The notes beneath the pieces were generated by a model. That model saw only the letters and a program-made list of their open reading frames with translations. It did not search any database and had not been told where the DNA came from. This document shows, piece by piece, positions 1 through 7,553 of a stretch of 44,197 bases of DNA. Both the position numbers and the translations under genes were made by a program. The stretch's first letter is position 1. Every line of letters starts with the position of its first letter. Source of the DNA: DAOTVD01 sp034437075 (lineage in GTDB: Bacteria > Chloroflexota > Anaerolineae > Aggregatilineales > J027); contig DAOTVD010000017.1 of NCBI GenBank assembly GCA_034437075.1, forward strand, positions 1 to 44,197. The letters are read 5' to 3'.

Positions 1-1
1 A

Positions 2-1837
2 ATTGCGGCGGTTAATCTGGATAGTGGGCCGCAAGCTTGGTCTGCCGAGCCCGAAGACGATCTGGGCTTAAGCACGGTCGTTCCATCCGATGAAGGCGAT
101 GCAAGTTGGTTGGATGCCCTGGATACGGCCCAACCAGAACCCACCGACCCGAGTGGCCCGCCCCCCAATGACCTAGAAGCCATCCCAGCCACGCATACCG
201 CCGAGTCATTACTGGAAAGCATCGACGGTTTATCAGATGAAGAAATTGCGCGGCGGCAAGCTGCCGGTGAATTGACCGGAGAGCAAGAATTAGCCTGGCT
301 GATGCGGCAAGCCAAGGGTTTGCAACAAGCGCGCGAAGAAATGCCCCAGACGTTTGATGATGAGGATTTGCCACCAGCCGAAGCGGGGGAAATTCCCGAA
401 TGGCTCCAACAATCGGCCATCATCACGGATGATCTCGATGACGATATAGACGCCTCCGATGCGTTTTTCGATGACATCAGTGCGCTACCCGAGCCGGACG
501 ATGTGCCGGAATGGCTGACGGATGAAGAGGCCGAACCGCAGCCCGAACCCGAACTCCAATTGCCCGATTTTACGCTCGAAGCGGTTCAGGAAGCGCCCGA
601 AGAGCCTGAAGCACCCCCGCCCAGCGCGCCTGAACCCGAACAAGCCCAGGCAACCTCGGCGTTTGGCTTGCATCTGAATGATTACGATCCTTCGGAGGAT
701 GAATGGGCCGAAGCGCTGGATGAAGAGCATGAACGCTTACAAAGCGATCAGCCAGACCGTTCGCCGACATGGCTGCGCGAAGCCATGCAGCAAGTTGAAG
801 AAGACGCGCCCGACGCGGAAGAACCCACACAGGCAAGCGCCCCCTCCGAGGTGGCTGAGCCCGAGGCATCCCCCGCCGCGCCGGAGTGGCTAGGCGAGGT
901 GCAAGAAGAAGCCCCCACCGATGAGATGGCCACCCCAGATGACATGCCTACCTGGTTGCGTGGGGAAGGTCCATCGGGGCCGGTGGCCGACGTTGGCGAA
1001 ACCGATATTCCAGACGATCTGCCCGATTGGCTACGCCCCGCCGCAGCGGGCGCCGAGAGCAGCCTCTCGGATGAAGATTTAGACGATATCGGTACTTGGC
1101 TGCGCGAAGAAGAAACCGGCGGTTCTATTTATGATCTGGCGGACGCAGATGCAGAATCCATGGCCGCACCAGCCGAGGCGGTGGCCCAATCACCGCGCCC
1201 AGCCAACGATATTTCGAACTGGCTGCGCGACCAGGAAAGCAGTGCTGCCCCCGCCTATGATCTGGCCGCCGCTGATTTACCGCCCGAAGCATCAGAACGG
1301 TTTGACCAGGGCCGGCCTGGCCCGGTGCCCGCTTGGGCGATGGTGACACCACCTGCGGCACCCAGCCCTAGTGCGCCAGCGCCCGCGCCGCAAGCAGCTA
1401 CACCACCGCCCAGCCCCCAACCCACGACACCCCCGGCGGCCCCCGCAGCGCGTACTCAGCCAGCGGGCGGCACCATTCGGCATGATGTGGCACCGAATGC
1501 CCAACCCGCACCGCCCCCCAGCCCGCCACCGCCTGTGCCTGTCGGGTTTGATGAATATGAAGCCCGTATCAGCGAAAACCCAGACGACCATGCTGCGCGG
1601 TTGGCTCTGGCCCGAGGGCTTGTGCAGCGTGGGGACATTCAGCAGAGTGTGCCCCAATACGAAAACTTAGTCGAATCAATGACAGAATTGGACCAGGTAG
1701 CCGAGGATTTGCACGCGCTCATCCCGCAAAATCCCCAACACCCAGCCTTGCGCCGCTTACTGGGCGATGTGTATATGCGCCAAGGATATTTACAAGAGGC
1801 GCTCGATGCTTACCGAGGGGCACTCGATAATCTCTAG
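2..1837 (+). CDS. Acidic WL-motif protein with C-terminal TPR (5' partial)
   Basis: The reading frame is open from the left window edge, so the start lies upstream. The visible 611 residues are mostly low-complexity, acidic and proline-rich, probably disordered. Spread along them are about nine copies of a short motif of the form acidic-hydrophobic-x-x-W-L (for example EIPEWLQ, DVPEWLT, DMPTWLR, DLPDWLR, DIGTWLR, DISNWLR), ending in a degenerate VPAWAM. A proline/alanine tract follows. The last 95 or so residues form TPR-like helices (ALARGLVQRGD..., LLGDVYMRQGYLQEALDAYRGAL). No enzyme motif, signal peptide or membrane segment is visible in this part. TPRs usually mediate protein contacts. 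The WL motifs look like repeated docking sites, which is inference. Function unknown. Confidence 0.85.
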   Translation: MAAVNLDSGPQAWSAEPEDDLGLSTVVPSDEGDASWLDALDTAQPEPTDPSGPPPNDLEAIPATHTAESLLESIDGLSDEEIARRQAAGELTGEQELAWLMRQAKGLQQAREEMPQTFDDEDLPPAEAGEIPEWLQQSAIITDDLDDDIDASDAFFDDISALPEPDDVPEWLTDEEAEPQPEPELQLPDFTLEAVQEAPEEPEAPPPSAPEPEQAQATSAFGLHLNDYDPSEDEWAEALDEEHERLQSDQPDRSPTWLREAMQQVEEDAPDAEEPTQASAPSEVAEPEASPAAPEWLGEVQEEAPTDEMATPDDMPTWLRGEGPSGPVADVGETDIPDDLPDWLRPAAAGAESSLSDEDLDDIGTWLREEETGGSIYDLADADAESMAAPAEAVAQSPRPANDISNWLRDQESSAAPAYDLAAADLPPEASERFDQGRPGPVPAWAMVTPPAAPSPSAPAPAPQAATPPPSPQPTTPPAAPAARTQPAGGTIRHDVAPNAQPAPPPSPPPPVPVGFDEYEARISENPDDHAARLALARGLVQRGDIQQSVPQYENLVESMTELDQVAEDLHALIPQNPQHPALRRLLGDVYMRQGYLQEALDAYRGALDNL

Positions 1838-1853
1838 CATCGCCGGGTGTAGT

Positions 1854-1862
1854 TGGTATAAT
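1854..1862 (+). promoter_or_regulatory. Extended -10 promoter for ndk
   Basis: TGGTATAAT is a consensus -10 (TATAAT at 1857-1862) with the extended TGn element. No good -35 is visible 17 bases upstream, as expected for extended -10 promoters. Transcription would begin near 1869, giving a leader of about 94 bases before ndk. Confidence 0.5.
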
Positions 1863-1885
1863 TGAAAATGAGATCTTTCAGTATG

Positions 1886-1912
1886 GGGGATGTCGCAGGT
1901 GTGCGCATCCCC
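1886..1912 (+). other. Strong hairpin in the ndk leader
   Basis: GGGGATG at 1886-1892 pairs with CATCCCC at 1906-1912, and CGCA (1894-1897) pairs with TGCG (1902-1905) around a GGTG loop, with a single bulged T. There is no U tract after it, so it is not a standard terminator. It lies between the proposed start site and the ndk ribosome binding site and may be a leader structure. Confidence 0.55.
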
Positions 1913-1962
1913 TAGTTCTTGCCTAGCACAATATCCCAACGAACAGAAACAAGGAGCGACTC

Positions 1963-2412
1963 TTGGAACGGACACTCATTATTGTCAAGCCGGATGCTGT
2001 ACAACGCGGTTTGATCGGGGAGATTATTACACGCTTCGAACGGCGTGGTCTGCGGATTATCGGCATGAAGTTCACCACAGTGAGCGATGCCCTGGCCCGC
2101 GCGCATTATGGTGAACACGAAGGCAAACCCTTCTTTGAGGGCTTAGTGTCTTATATTACGTCGGCCCCGGTGGTGCTGATGGTGCTCGAAGGGCAGAACG
2201 CGGTGGCGGCAGCGCGCATGACCATCGGCGCGACCAAACCGCACGAAGCAGCAGCCGGTACGATTCGCGGCGACCTGGGCATGGATGTCGGGCGTAATCT
2301 GGTGCATGGCTCCGATAGCCCAGAAAATGGCCAGCGCGAGGTTGCAAACTTCTTCACCGAAGATGAATTGCAATCTTGGGAACGCAGCATAGACCCCTGG
2401 ATTTTTGAATAA
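1963..2412 (+). CDS. ndk: Nucleoside diphosphate kinase
   Basis: Transfers the gamma-phosphate from ATP to nucleoside diphosphates through a phosphohistidine, keeping cytosolic NTP and dNTP pools balanced. The 149-residue protein has the family N-terminus (ERTLIIVKPDAVQRG), the KPFFEGLVSYI segment, and the active-site block RNLVHGSDSPENGQRE, where H115 is the phospho-accepting histidine. Length is normal for a bacterial Ndk. The start is TTG at 1963, seven bases after AAGGAG; no ATG fits the family N-terminus. It has its own leader with a hairpin and is followed by a bidirectional hairpin separating it from the convergent rsfS. Confidence 0.97.
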   Translation: MERTLIIVKPDAVQRGLIGEIITRFERRGLRIIGMKFTTVSDALARAHYGEHEGKPFFEGLVSYITSAPVVLMVLEGQNAVAAARMTIGATKPHEAAAGTIRGDLGMDVGRNLVHGSDSPENGQREVANFFTEDELQSWERSIDPWIFE

Positions 2413-2419
2413 AGCACGA

Positions 2420-2444
2420 TGCGCCCGGCCTTAGACCGGGCGCA
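2420..2444. terminator. Bidirectional hairpin between ndk and rsfS
   Basis: A perfect 9-bp stem, TGCGCCCGG at 2420-2428 with CCGGGCGCA at 2436-2444, encloses a 7-base loop. It fills the gap between two convergent genes. The U tracts on both sides are weak, so termination efficiency is uncertain. Confidence 0.6.
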
Positions 2445-2449
2445 CGCTG

Positions 2450-2797
2450 TTATTGCATGCGGGTGACCGTCTTGGCCGCTTCCCAAAAGCCTTCCAGATC
2501 ATAGTAGCGGCGCTGTTCGGGCGTGAAGGCATGTACCACCACATCCCCATAATCCAACAGCACCCAACCGCCGGATGCTTCGCCCTCCACCCGAAGTGGC
2601 TTCGAGCCGCCCGCCTTGCGTACTTCTTCCGAAATGCGGTTCACAATAGCCTTCAGTTGGCGCTCGCTAGCGGCGCTACAAATGACAAAAAAATCGGCAA
2701 TTGGCGTGAGTTCATGAATGTCGATGATGATGATGTCCTCGCCTTTGACGTCGGAAATCTGTTCCAGTATGTACCGTGCGAGTTCTAGACCTTCCAG
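2450..2797 (-). CDS. rsfS: Ribosomal silencing factor RsfS (Iojap/DUF143 family)
   Basis: RsfS binds ribosomal protein L14 on the large subunit and blocks subunit joining when nutrients run low. The sequence shows the family pattern: ARYILEQISD, then EDIIIIDIHELTPIADFFVICSA, SERQLKAIV, and near the end GWVLLDYGDVVVHAFTPEQRRYYDLEGFW. The frame is open back to an ATG at 2878, but that ATG lies inside thpR, has no ribosome binding site and would add 27 non-family residues. AAGGAG sits nine bases before an in-frame CTG at 2797, which gives a normal 115-residue protein, so CTG is my chosen start. It is downstream of thpR with the stop of that gene just upstream, so the two are probably co-transcribed. 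Confidence 0.88.
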   Translation of the reverse strand: MEGLELARYILEQISDVKGEDIIIIDIHELTPIADFFVICSAASERQLKAIVNRISEEVRKAGGSKPLRVEGEASGGWVLLDYGDVVVHAFTPEQRRYYDLEGFWEAAKTVTRMQ

Positions 2798-2819
2798 TGT
2801 ATGTTTCTCCTTAAGATAC

Positions 2820-3419
2820 CTAACTTGGATTATTGCTTGATAACGGAAATTGATCGAGCAAGGTATAGGTGGGGCCATCCGGGCTGAGCGTACTTTGCAT
2901 CAAGACGACCTGAGTAACCGCCCAGGCGCCATACGCCTGGGCTTTAATCCGCTGGACATGGCCGCCAATGATACGTTGTTGCCGGGCATCCGTGGTGTTG
3001 ATGCGCCCCAAAGTGAGATGTGGATGAAAGCGGCGTTTTTCTGCCGCGTGACCCAAGGGCAGCAGTGTGCGCTCCACTTGGGCTTGCAGGGCCTGCACAT
3101 GGTCGGATTGCAACCCAGCCCAGATGACACGGGGGCGTTCAACGGTGGGGAAGCACCCCAGGCCCTGGGCTTCGAGCATGAAGTCGCCTGCGCCTAACGG
3201 TGTAGCATGCAGCGCGTCTTGTATCGCGCGAATGTCTTGTAAAGCGATGTTGCCTAAGAATTTCAGGGTCAGGTGATATGTATCGGGGGCTACCCAACGC
3301 ACCGCGCGCGGCGGTATGGCAGCACGCAACACGTCGATTTGACGGGATAGGGCGTGTTTGACGGTTGGGGGAACATCAAGGGCGACAAAGGCGCGTATAG
3401 CGGTTGGAATGTTGTACAA
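2820..3419 (-). CDS. thpR: RNA 2',3'-cyclic phosphodiesterase (2H family, LigT/ThpR)
   Basis: Hydrolyses 2',3'-cyclic phosphate ends of RNA; early members were described as 2'-5' RNA ligases of tRNA halves. Both catalytic HxTx motifs of the 2H superfamily are present: HLTL at residues 49-52 and HLTL at 134-137, separated by about 85 residues as usual. The 199-residue length is typical. The first codon is TTG at 3419, directly abutting GAGGAG, which is close for a Shine-Dalgarno, so the exact start is uncertain. It is divergent from the TPR gene at 3582 and ends just before rsfS. Confidence 0.93.
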   Translation of the reverse strand: MYNIPTAIRAFVALDVPPTVKHALSRQIDVLRAAIPPRAVRWVAPDTYHLTLKFLGNIALQDIRAIQDALHATPLGAGDFMLEAQGLGCFPTVERPRVIWAGLQSDHVQALQAQVERTLLPLGHAAEKRRFHPHLTLGRINTTDARQQRIIGGHVQRIKAQAYGAWAVTQVVLMQSTLSPDGPTYTLLDQFPLSSNNPS

Positions 3420-3581
3420 CTCCTCGAGTCAAGTCAGTTAACGCATGCAATGTATATTTTGATTATATACCAAGGGCCAAATGTTTCGCGAACCGATTGT
3501 GATGTACAATTGAAATGCTGCGCAGGCTATAGCCCTGCGTCAGTCGCAACAACCCGAACGGATAACTTATGGCGACGCGAT
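3420..3581. promoter_or_regulatory. AT-rich divergent promoter region
   Basis: This gap separates thpR (minus) from the TPR gene (plus) and is clearly richer in A and T than its flanks around 3450-3470. A TATAAT on the minus strand (3462-3467) is a candidate -10 for thpR, and TACAAT near 3504 is a candidate for the plus strand. Neither has a convincing -35. Confidence 0.35.
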
Positions 3582-5822
3582 ATGGCAGCAGATCAAGTTA
3601 AAGCCTTTCTAAAGCAAGGTATCGCCCTGGCGCGCGAGGGCGAAAAAGACCAGGCCCGCGAATATTTCCAGAATGCCATCCGGCTAGACCCGCAAAACGA
3701 AGCCGCTTGGCTGTGGATGAGCAGCGTCGCGCGTGACAATCGCGAGCGGCTCTTTTGCTTGAAAAACCTTCTGCAAATTAACCCAGAAAATGAAATGGCG
3801 CTGAAGGGGCTGCGCGCTTTGGGGGTCGATCCGCAAACCGTGCTGGAACAAGCCCCGGCAGAAACGGCGGGGGCGTCTACAGGCATGGCCTCGCCGCCGG
3901 GGGGCAATGTGCCGGCCCTCTCGCGGGAGCATTTGCGGAACGTCTTTCCCGTCATCGAGCAATTCATGCGCGATCATCAAAGCCTGGCCCTGGGTGGCGA
4001 TGAGGCCCTCTGGCAACCGAAGCAAGGCCTGCGCTATGGCGAAGCTGTCGCGCGGCGGCGGCGCACGATGCGCTATGCAGCGATGGCCGGGGCGGGCATT
4101 TTTGCCATTTTGGTCGTGGGGTTGCTGCTCGCTACCTTATTGCTGGGGGGCGGCGAAGATGCATTCCAAATCGCCGCGAATGCCACCTTGACCCCCTCGT
4201 TGACGCCATCCAACACCCCGACAGCGACCCCAGGCGTTACCAATACCCCCTCGCCGATGCCGCCCCAACCCCAACCGACCTTTGCCCCACCCGATACGCT
4301 GATACGCGGTAGCGTTTTTGGTTCGACTTCCACCCCCGTCTATCCTGCTATAGCCGGGCGCGGGCGAGATTTCGAGCAAGCCGTGCGGCTCTATGCCATT
4401 GGCGATTACCCCGCCGCGTTTGATCTATTCGCCGCCGAACGCGCGCTCGATACCATTACCTGTGACCCGCGCCCCTACTATTTTCATGTGCTGGGGCTGG
4501 CCGAACTCGGTGGCCGGAGCAATTTAGAACAGGCGGAAGCGTTGGTGCAAGAAGCCCTTGCCCGAGATGGGTGTGCCGATGAGCCCATGATGTTTGATGC
4601 CGCTTGCCAGGTAGACTTCCAACAAGGGGTGGCCCAAAACGACCCTTCCGAGTTCGAAACAGCGGGGCAATGGTGCCGCCGTGCTGTAGACGGTGACCCG
4701 CGCCTCATCCCTGCCACCGTGACCTATGCGCGTTTGTTCGTGCAAGGCGACGAACCCGATTTTACCAGCGCGGCAGCCATCCTGGATTCAGGGCTAGACA
4801 ACCAACCGAGTAACGTGAATCTGCTGCTAGCACGCGCGGATATTGAAGTCCGGCGCGGCGAAATCCAGCGCGCTATCGAATTTATCTCTCAAGCGCTGTA
4901 TGTTGACCCGCTCTCCGACGAAGCCCTGGCCCAGCGCGTAGAAGCCTATCTGCGCGTGGCGGCTCGTGCGGACGACTCGCAAGAGCGCTTACAACTCTAT
5001 GGCACGGCAGTCTTGTGGGCGCAGGAATATTTGCTCTTTTACCCCGGCGCGCCAGAGGCCTATGTGCTGCTCGCGCGGGCGCGGTTGGGTGAAGGCAATG
5101 ATGCGCTGGCCGAAGAAGCCCTATCGCGGGTCATTGCCGCCGAAAACGATTTGCCCGAACGCGATCAAGATATCGTGGCGGCGGCCTATGCCCTACGGGC
5201 CGATTTATACATGCAACAAGCGCGCTATGCCCAAGCCCTGGACGACACCGCAGCCCTTTTGCAAGAGGCCCCCCAAAATTTGGCCTTGATCGAACAACAA
5301 GCCGATTTGGCCTACCTGACGGCGCGTTATGCTTTAGCCTTGGACGGCATCGAGACTGTTCTGGACGCGAATCCTGAGCGGGTAGACCTGCAATTGCGCC
5401 AGGCTGAAATCCTCACGGAGCGTTGCTTGTTCACCAACGAAGTCGATTGCGAATATGGCGCTATGTTCGAATTGCTGACAGATGACTTTATCGCCGCCCT
5501 GGAAGGCGAACAACAACGCCGCGCGCAAGCCTATCGCGCTAAGGTGGAATATCATCTGACCCTTGTGGATGAGACGTTAAGCCCGGCAGAACAACGCCGT
5601 TTTCTGGAATTGGGGCTCGATTTTCTAGAGCCTGTGCTAGAAGCCAACGAAACGGGCCTGGATCAATATTACCGGGGCTTGTTCCTAGAAGCGCTGGATA
5701 ATCCCGAAGAAGCGTTGCGCGCTTACGACTGGGTGCTTTACTGGGCGCAGTTTTATGACTATCCATTTGAGGAGGCCGTGCAAGAGCGCGCGGAAGCGTT
5801 GCGGGCGGAAGGCGCGAGCTAA
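3582..5822 (+). CDS. Membrane-anchored TPR protein
   Basis: About 746 residues. The frame is open from 3354, but the family-like start is MAADQVKAFLKQ at 3582, which opens a TPR (EYFQNAIRLDPQNEAAWLW, residues about 1-75). One transmembrane helix (residues about 165-190, rich in G, A, I, L and V) follows, then a Thr/Pro/Ser linker (TLTPSLTPSNTPTATPG...). A long helical C-terminal part contains many TPR-like units such as YAIGDYPAAFDLFAAERAL, ARADIEVRRGEIQRAIEFISQAL and ADLYMQQARYAQALDDTAALL. The layout suggests a cytoplasmic TPR, one membrane pass and a large extracytoplasmic TPR superhelix. Probably a scaffold, with no enzymatic motif seen. It ends in a 4-base convergent overlap with the ATL gene. 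Confidence 0.85.
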   Translation: MAADQVKAFLKQGIALAREGEKDQAREYFQNAIRLDPQNEAAWLWMSSVARDNRERLFCLKNLLQINPENEMALKGLRALGVDPQTVLEQAPAETAGASTGMASPPGGNVPALSREHLRNVFPVIEQFMRDHQSLALGGDEALWQPKQGLRYGEAVARRRRTMRYAAMAGAGIFAILVVGLLLATLLLGGGEDAFQIAANATLTPSLTPSNTPTATPGVTNTPSPMPPQPQPTFAPPDTLIRGSVFGSTSTPVYPAIAGRGRDFEQAVRLYAIGDYPAAFDLFAAERALDTITCDPRPYYFHVLGLAELGGRSNLEQAEALVQEALARDGCADEPMMFDAACQVDFQQGVAQNDPSEFETAGQWCRRAVDGDPRLIPATVTYARLFVQGDEPDFTSAAAILDSGLDNQPSNVNLLLARADIEVRRGEIQRAIEFISQALYVDPLSDEALAQRVEAYLRVAARADDSQERLQLYGTAVLWAQEYLLFYPGAPEAYVLLARARLGEGNDALAEEALSRVIAAENDLPERDQDIVAAAYALRADLYMQQARYAQALDDTAALLQEAPQNLALIEQQADLAYLTARYALALDGIETVLDANPERVDLQLRQAEILTERCLFTNEVDCEYGAMFELLTDDFIAALEGEQQRRAQAYRAKVEYHLTLVDETLSPAEQRRFLELGLDFLEPVLEANETGLDQYYRGLFLEALDNPEEALRAYDWVLYWAQFYDYPFEEAVQERAEALRAEGAS

Positions 5823-6175
5823 TCCGTGCCTTCCGCTAAGATGGCCGCTACTTCTGCGGGGGCCGGGCGCCACAAATAATCCGCCAGGGGGAAGCGTTGT
5901 AGGGGGTTAAAGGCGAGGCCCTCCGCCTTTAAGCGCGCGATTTGCTCATCGCGGCTATAACTAAATGAGCGCAAGCTGATTTTTCCCTGGTCGCCGTGTT
6001 TGCCCACCACGCGCTGCCAGGGCACATCTGTGCCAAAAGGCAATTGGTTGAGCGCATAGCCTACCGCGCGGGCGTGGCGGGGCTTCTCTAGGTGCGCAGC
6101 GACGCCGCCATAGGTCAGCACATGCCCTGCGGGGATGGCGCGCACCAGGCAAATAACCTGCTCTGAAAATATCAT
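5819..6175 (-). CDS. Alkyltransferase-like protein (ATL, MGMT homologue without the cysteine)
   Basis: Binds O6-alkylguanine in DNA and flags it for nucleotide excision repair; it cannot remove the alkyl group itself. The sequence has the MGMT DNA-binding half: IPAGHVLTYGGVAAHLEKPRHARAVGYAL, then VPWQRVVGKHG. In true methyltransferases the motif is PCHR; here it is PWQR (residues 52-55), so the acceptor cysteine is a tryptophan, as in characterised ATLs. The 118-residue length also matches ATLs. Its ATG overlaps the stop of the TlpA-like gene by four bases (ATGA), suggesting translational coupling, and its end overlaps the convergent TPR gene. Confidence 0.93.
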   Translation of the reverse strand: MIFSEQVICLVRAIPAGHVLTYGGVAAHLEKPRHARAVGYALNQLPFGTDVPWQRVVGKHGDQGKISLRSFSYSRDEQIARLKAEGLAFNPLQRFPLADYLWRPAPAEVAAILAEGTD

Positions 6176-6888
6176 TCGTCCTCGCGTGCAGGCAATCCTA
6201 GTGCTTGGAGTTGTAAATCGATATTGTAAACGTCCATGGGCCCGGTCATGACCGTGCTGATGCGTCCGTCCGCATCCACAAAGATGGTCGTCGGTATAAC
6301 CGCGCCGTTAAAGTATGTCGCGAAGAAATCGGCGTTAGCATCCACCACTTGCGGGAATTCAGCGCCCATTTGCTCGGCAATAATGCGCGTTTCCTCGGGG
6401 AAATCCGCAATATTGATGCCGACCATCGCTAGAGCGTCTGCGCCATGATGCGCGTAGAAGCTCTGCAAGACCGGAAATTCATAAAAGCACGAACCGCAGC
6501 CCACCGACCAGAAATTGAGCACCAAGGGACGATCCAGCGCGCGCAAATCGATGGCATTGCCGTTGATGTCCGTCAGCACCAGATCGGGCAATTGGGCGCC
6601 AGGGGCCATGGGCGTCACCTGGCGGGGGTCGATGTCCTCACGAATGCGGCTAACGGTCACCTGGCGGGGTGTGGGTTGGGGCGTGCGCGTAGGGAGTGCT
6701 GTCGGCGTGGGGGTCTGCGTGGCGCGGAGGGCTTCAGCAGTGGGGATGGGCGGGATGGTTCCGGCATCTTCCAGAAAAATGACTTCCGAAGTCGGTTGCG
6801 TAGTGGGCACGTTTGTGTCACAGGCCGCCAATAACCCGACGAACAGAGCCGCCACAAGAACAAAAATGGCCCTATGCATCATCGTCAT
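6172..6888 (-). CDS. TlpA/ResA-like thioredoxin-fold lipoprotein
   Basis: An extracytoplasmic thiol-disulfide oxidoreductase of the redoxin family, probably reducing disulfides of exported or cytochrome proteins. The N-terminus is a lipoprotein signal with the lipobox LLAAC, the lipidated cysteine being C23. A Thr/Pro-rich spacer (residues about 50-75) precedes the thioredoxin domain. PLVLNFWSVGCGSCFYEFP holds the active site C131-G-S-C134, followed by INIADFPEE and a cis-proline region (GAVIPTTIFVDADG). 238 residues. The start is inferred at 6888, overlapping the end of tdk by 17 bases with no clear ribosome binding site; the in-frame ATGs just after it are alternatives. Coupled to the ATL gene downstream. 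Confidence 0.9.
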   Translation of the reverse strand: MTMMHRAIFVLVAALFVGLLAACDTNVPTTQPTSEVIFLEDAGTIPPIPTAEALRATQTPTPTALPTRTPQPTPRQVTVSRIREDIDPRQVTPMAPGAQLPDLVLTDINGNAIDLRALDRPLVLNFWSVGCGSCFYEFPVLQSFYAHHGADALAMVGINIADFPEETRIIAEQMGAEFPQVVDANADFFATYFNGAVIPTTIFVDADGRISTVMTGPMDVYNIDLQLQALGLPAREDE

Positions 6889-7453
6889 GGCGGATCACAT
6901 GATGTTCGCGGCAGCGCGGTTCATAGGCTTCGGAGGCACCCACCAGGATAATCGGGTCATCGTAGCGCGCGGGTTGGCCATTCACAAGGCGTTGCGTGCG
7001 GCAGGCTTCTTCGCCGCAGGTCATGCAGATGGCGTGGAGTTTATCGACGTATTCTGCCTCGCAGAGCAATTGGGGCATCATGCCGAAAGGCTCGCCGCGA
7101 AAATCCAGGTCGAGCCCGGCCATGATAACGCGCAAGCCGTCATCGGCTAAGCTGCGTACCAGATCGACAATACCCGCGTCAAAAAACTGGATTTCATCAA
7201 TACCCACGACGGTAACATCCGCCCGTAATTCAGCCCGAATACCGCTCGAGTTCGGCACGGGGATGGCTTCTAGCTCGGCCCCCGAATGAGACGCGACCGC
7301 GCGCGAATGATAGCGATTATCCATGGCGGGCTTAAAGACCTGCACATTTTGGCGGGCGATTTGCGCGCGCCGTAAGCGCCGGATGAGTTCTTCGGTTTTG
7401 CCACTGAACATCCCGCCGCAGATCAATTCGACCCGGCCTGCATGGTGTTTCAT
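6872..7453 (-). CDS. tdk: Thymidine kinase, type II (TK1-like)
   Basis: Phosphorylates thymidine to dTMP in the salvage pathway. The P-loop GGMFSGKT is at residues 13-20 and the catalytic glutamate is in DEIQFF (E87). A zinc-binding lasso region has C143-M-T-C146 and C181 with H184 or H185. The usual EATRTQRL is EACRTQRL here, a harmless-looking substitution. The 193-residue length is normal. GGAG lies upstream of the ATG at 7453. It follows the L31 gene after a hairpin at 7503-7523, in the rpmE-tdk order common in several phyla, and overlaps the lipoprotein gene downstream. Confidence 0.96.
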   Translation of the reverse strand: MKHHAGRVELICGGMFSGKTEELIRRLRRAQIARQNVQVFKPAMDNRYHSRAVASHSGAELEAIPVPNSSGIRAELRADVTVVGIDEIQFFDAGIVDLVRSLADDGLRVIMAGLDLDFRGEPFGMMPQLLCEAEYVDKLHAICMTCGEEACRTQRLVNGQPARYDDPIILVGASEAYEPRCREHHVIRHDDDA

Positions 7454-7502
7454 GGGCGCGCCTTACTCCGTGATGGTGGTGTCGTAACGTGCGAATAACG
7501 AA

Positions 7503-7523
7503 GGGCGGAATAATCTTCCGCCC
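7503..7523 (-). terminator. Hairpin between the L31 gene and tdk
   Basis: GGGCGGAA (7503-7510) and TTCCGCCC (7516-7523) form a perfect 8-bp stem with a 5-base loop. In the minus direction it is followed by TTCGTTATT, a poor U tract. It may partly terminate or set the ratio between ribosomal protein and tdk messages. Confidence 0.5.
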
Positions 7524-7553
7524 TGGGGAGTGCATTGCGTGCGTTGGGCCTGG

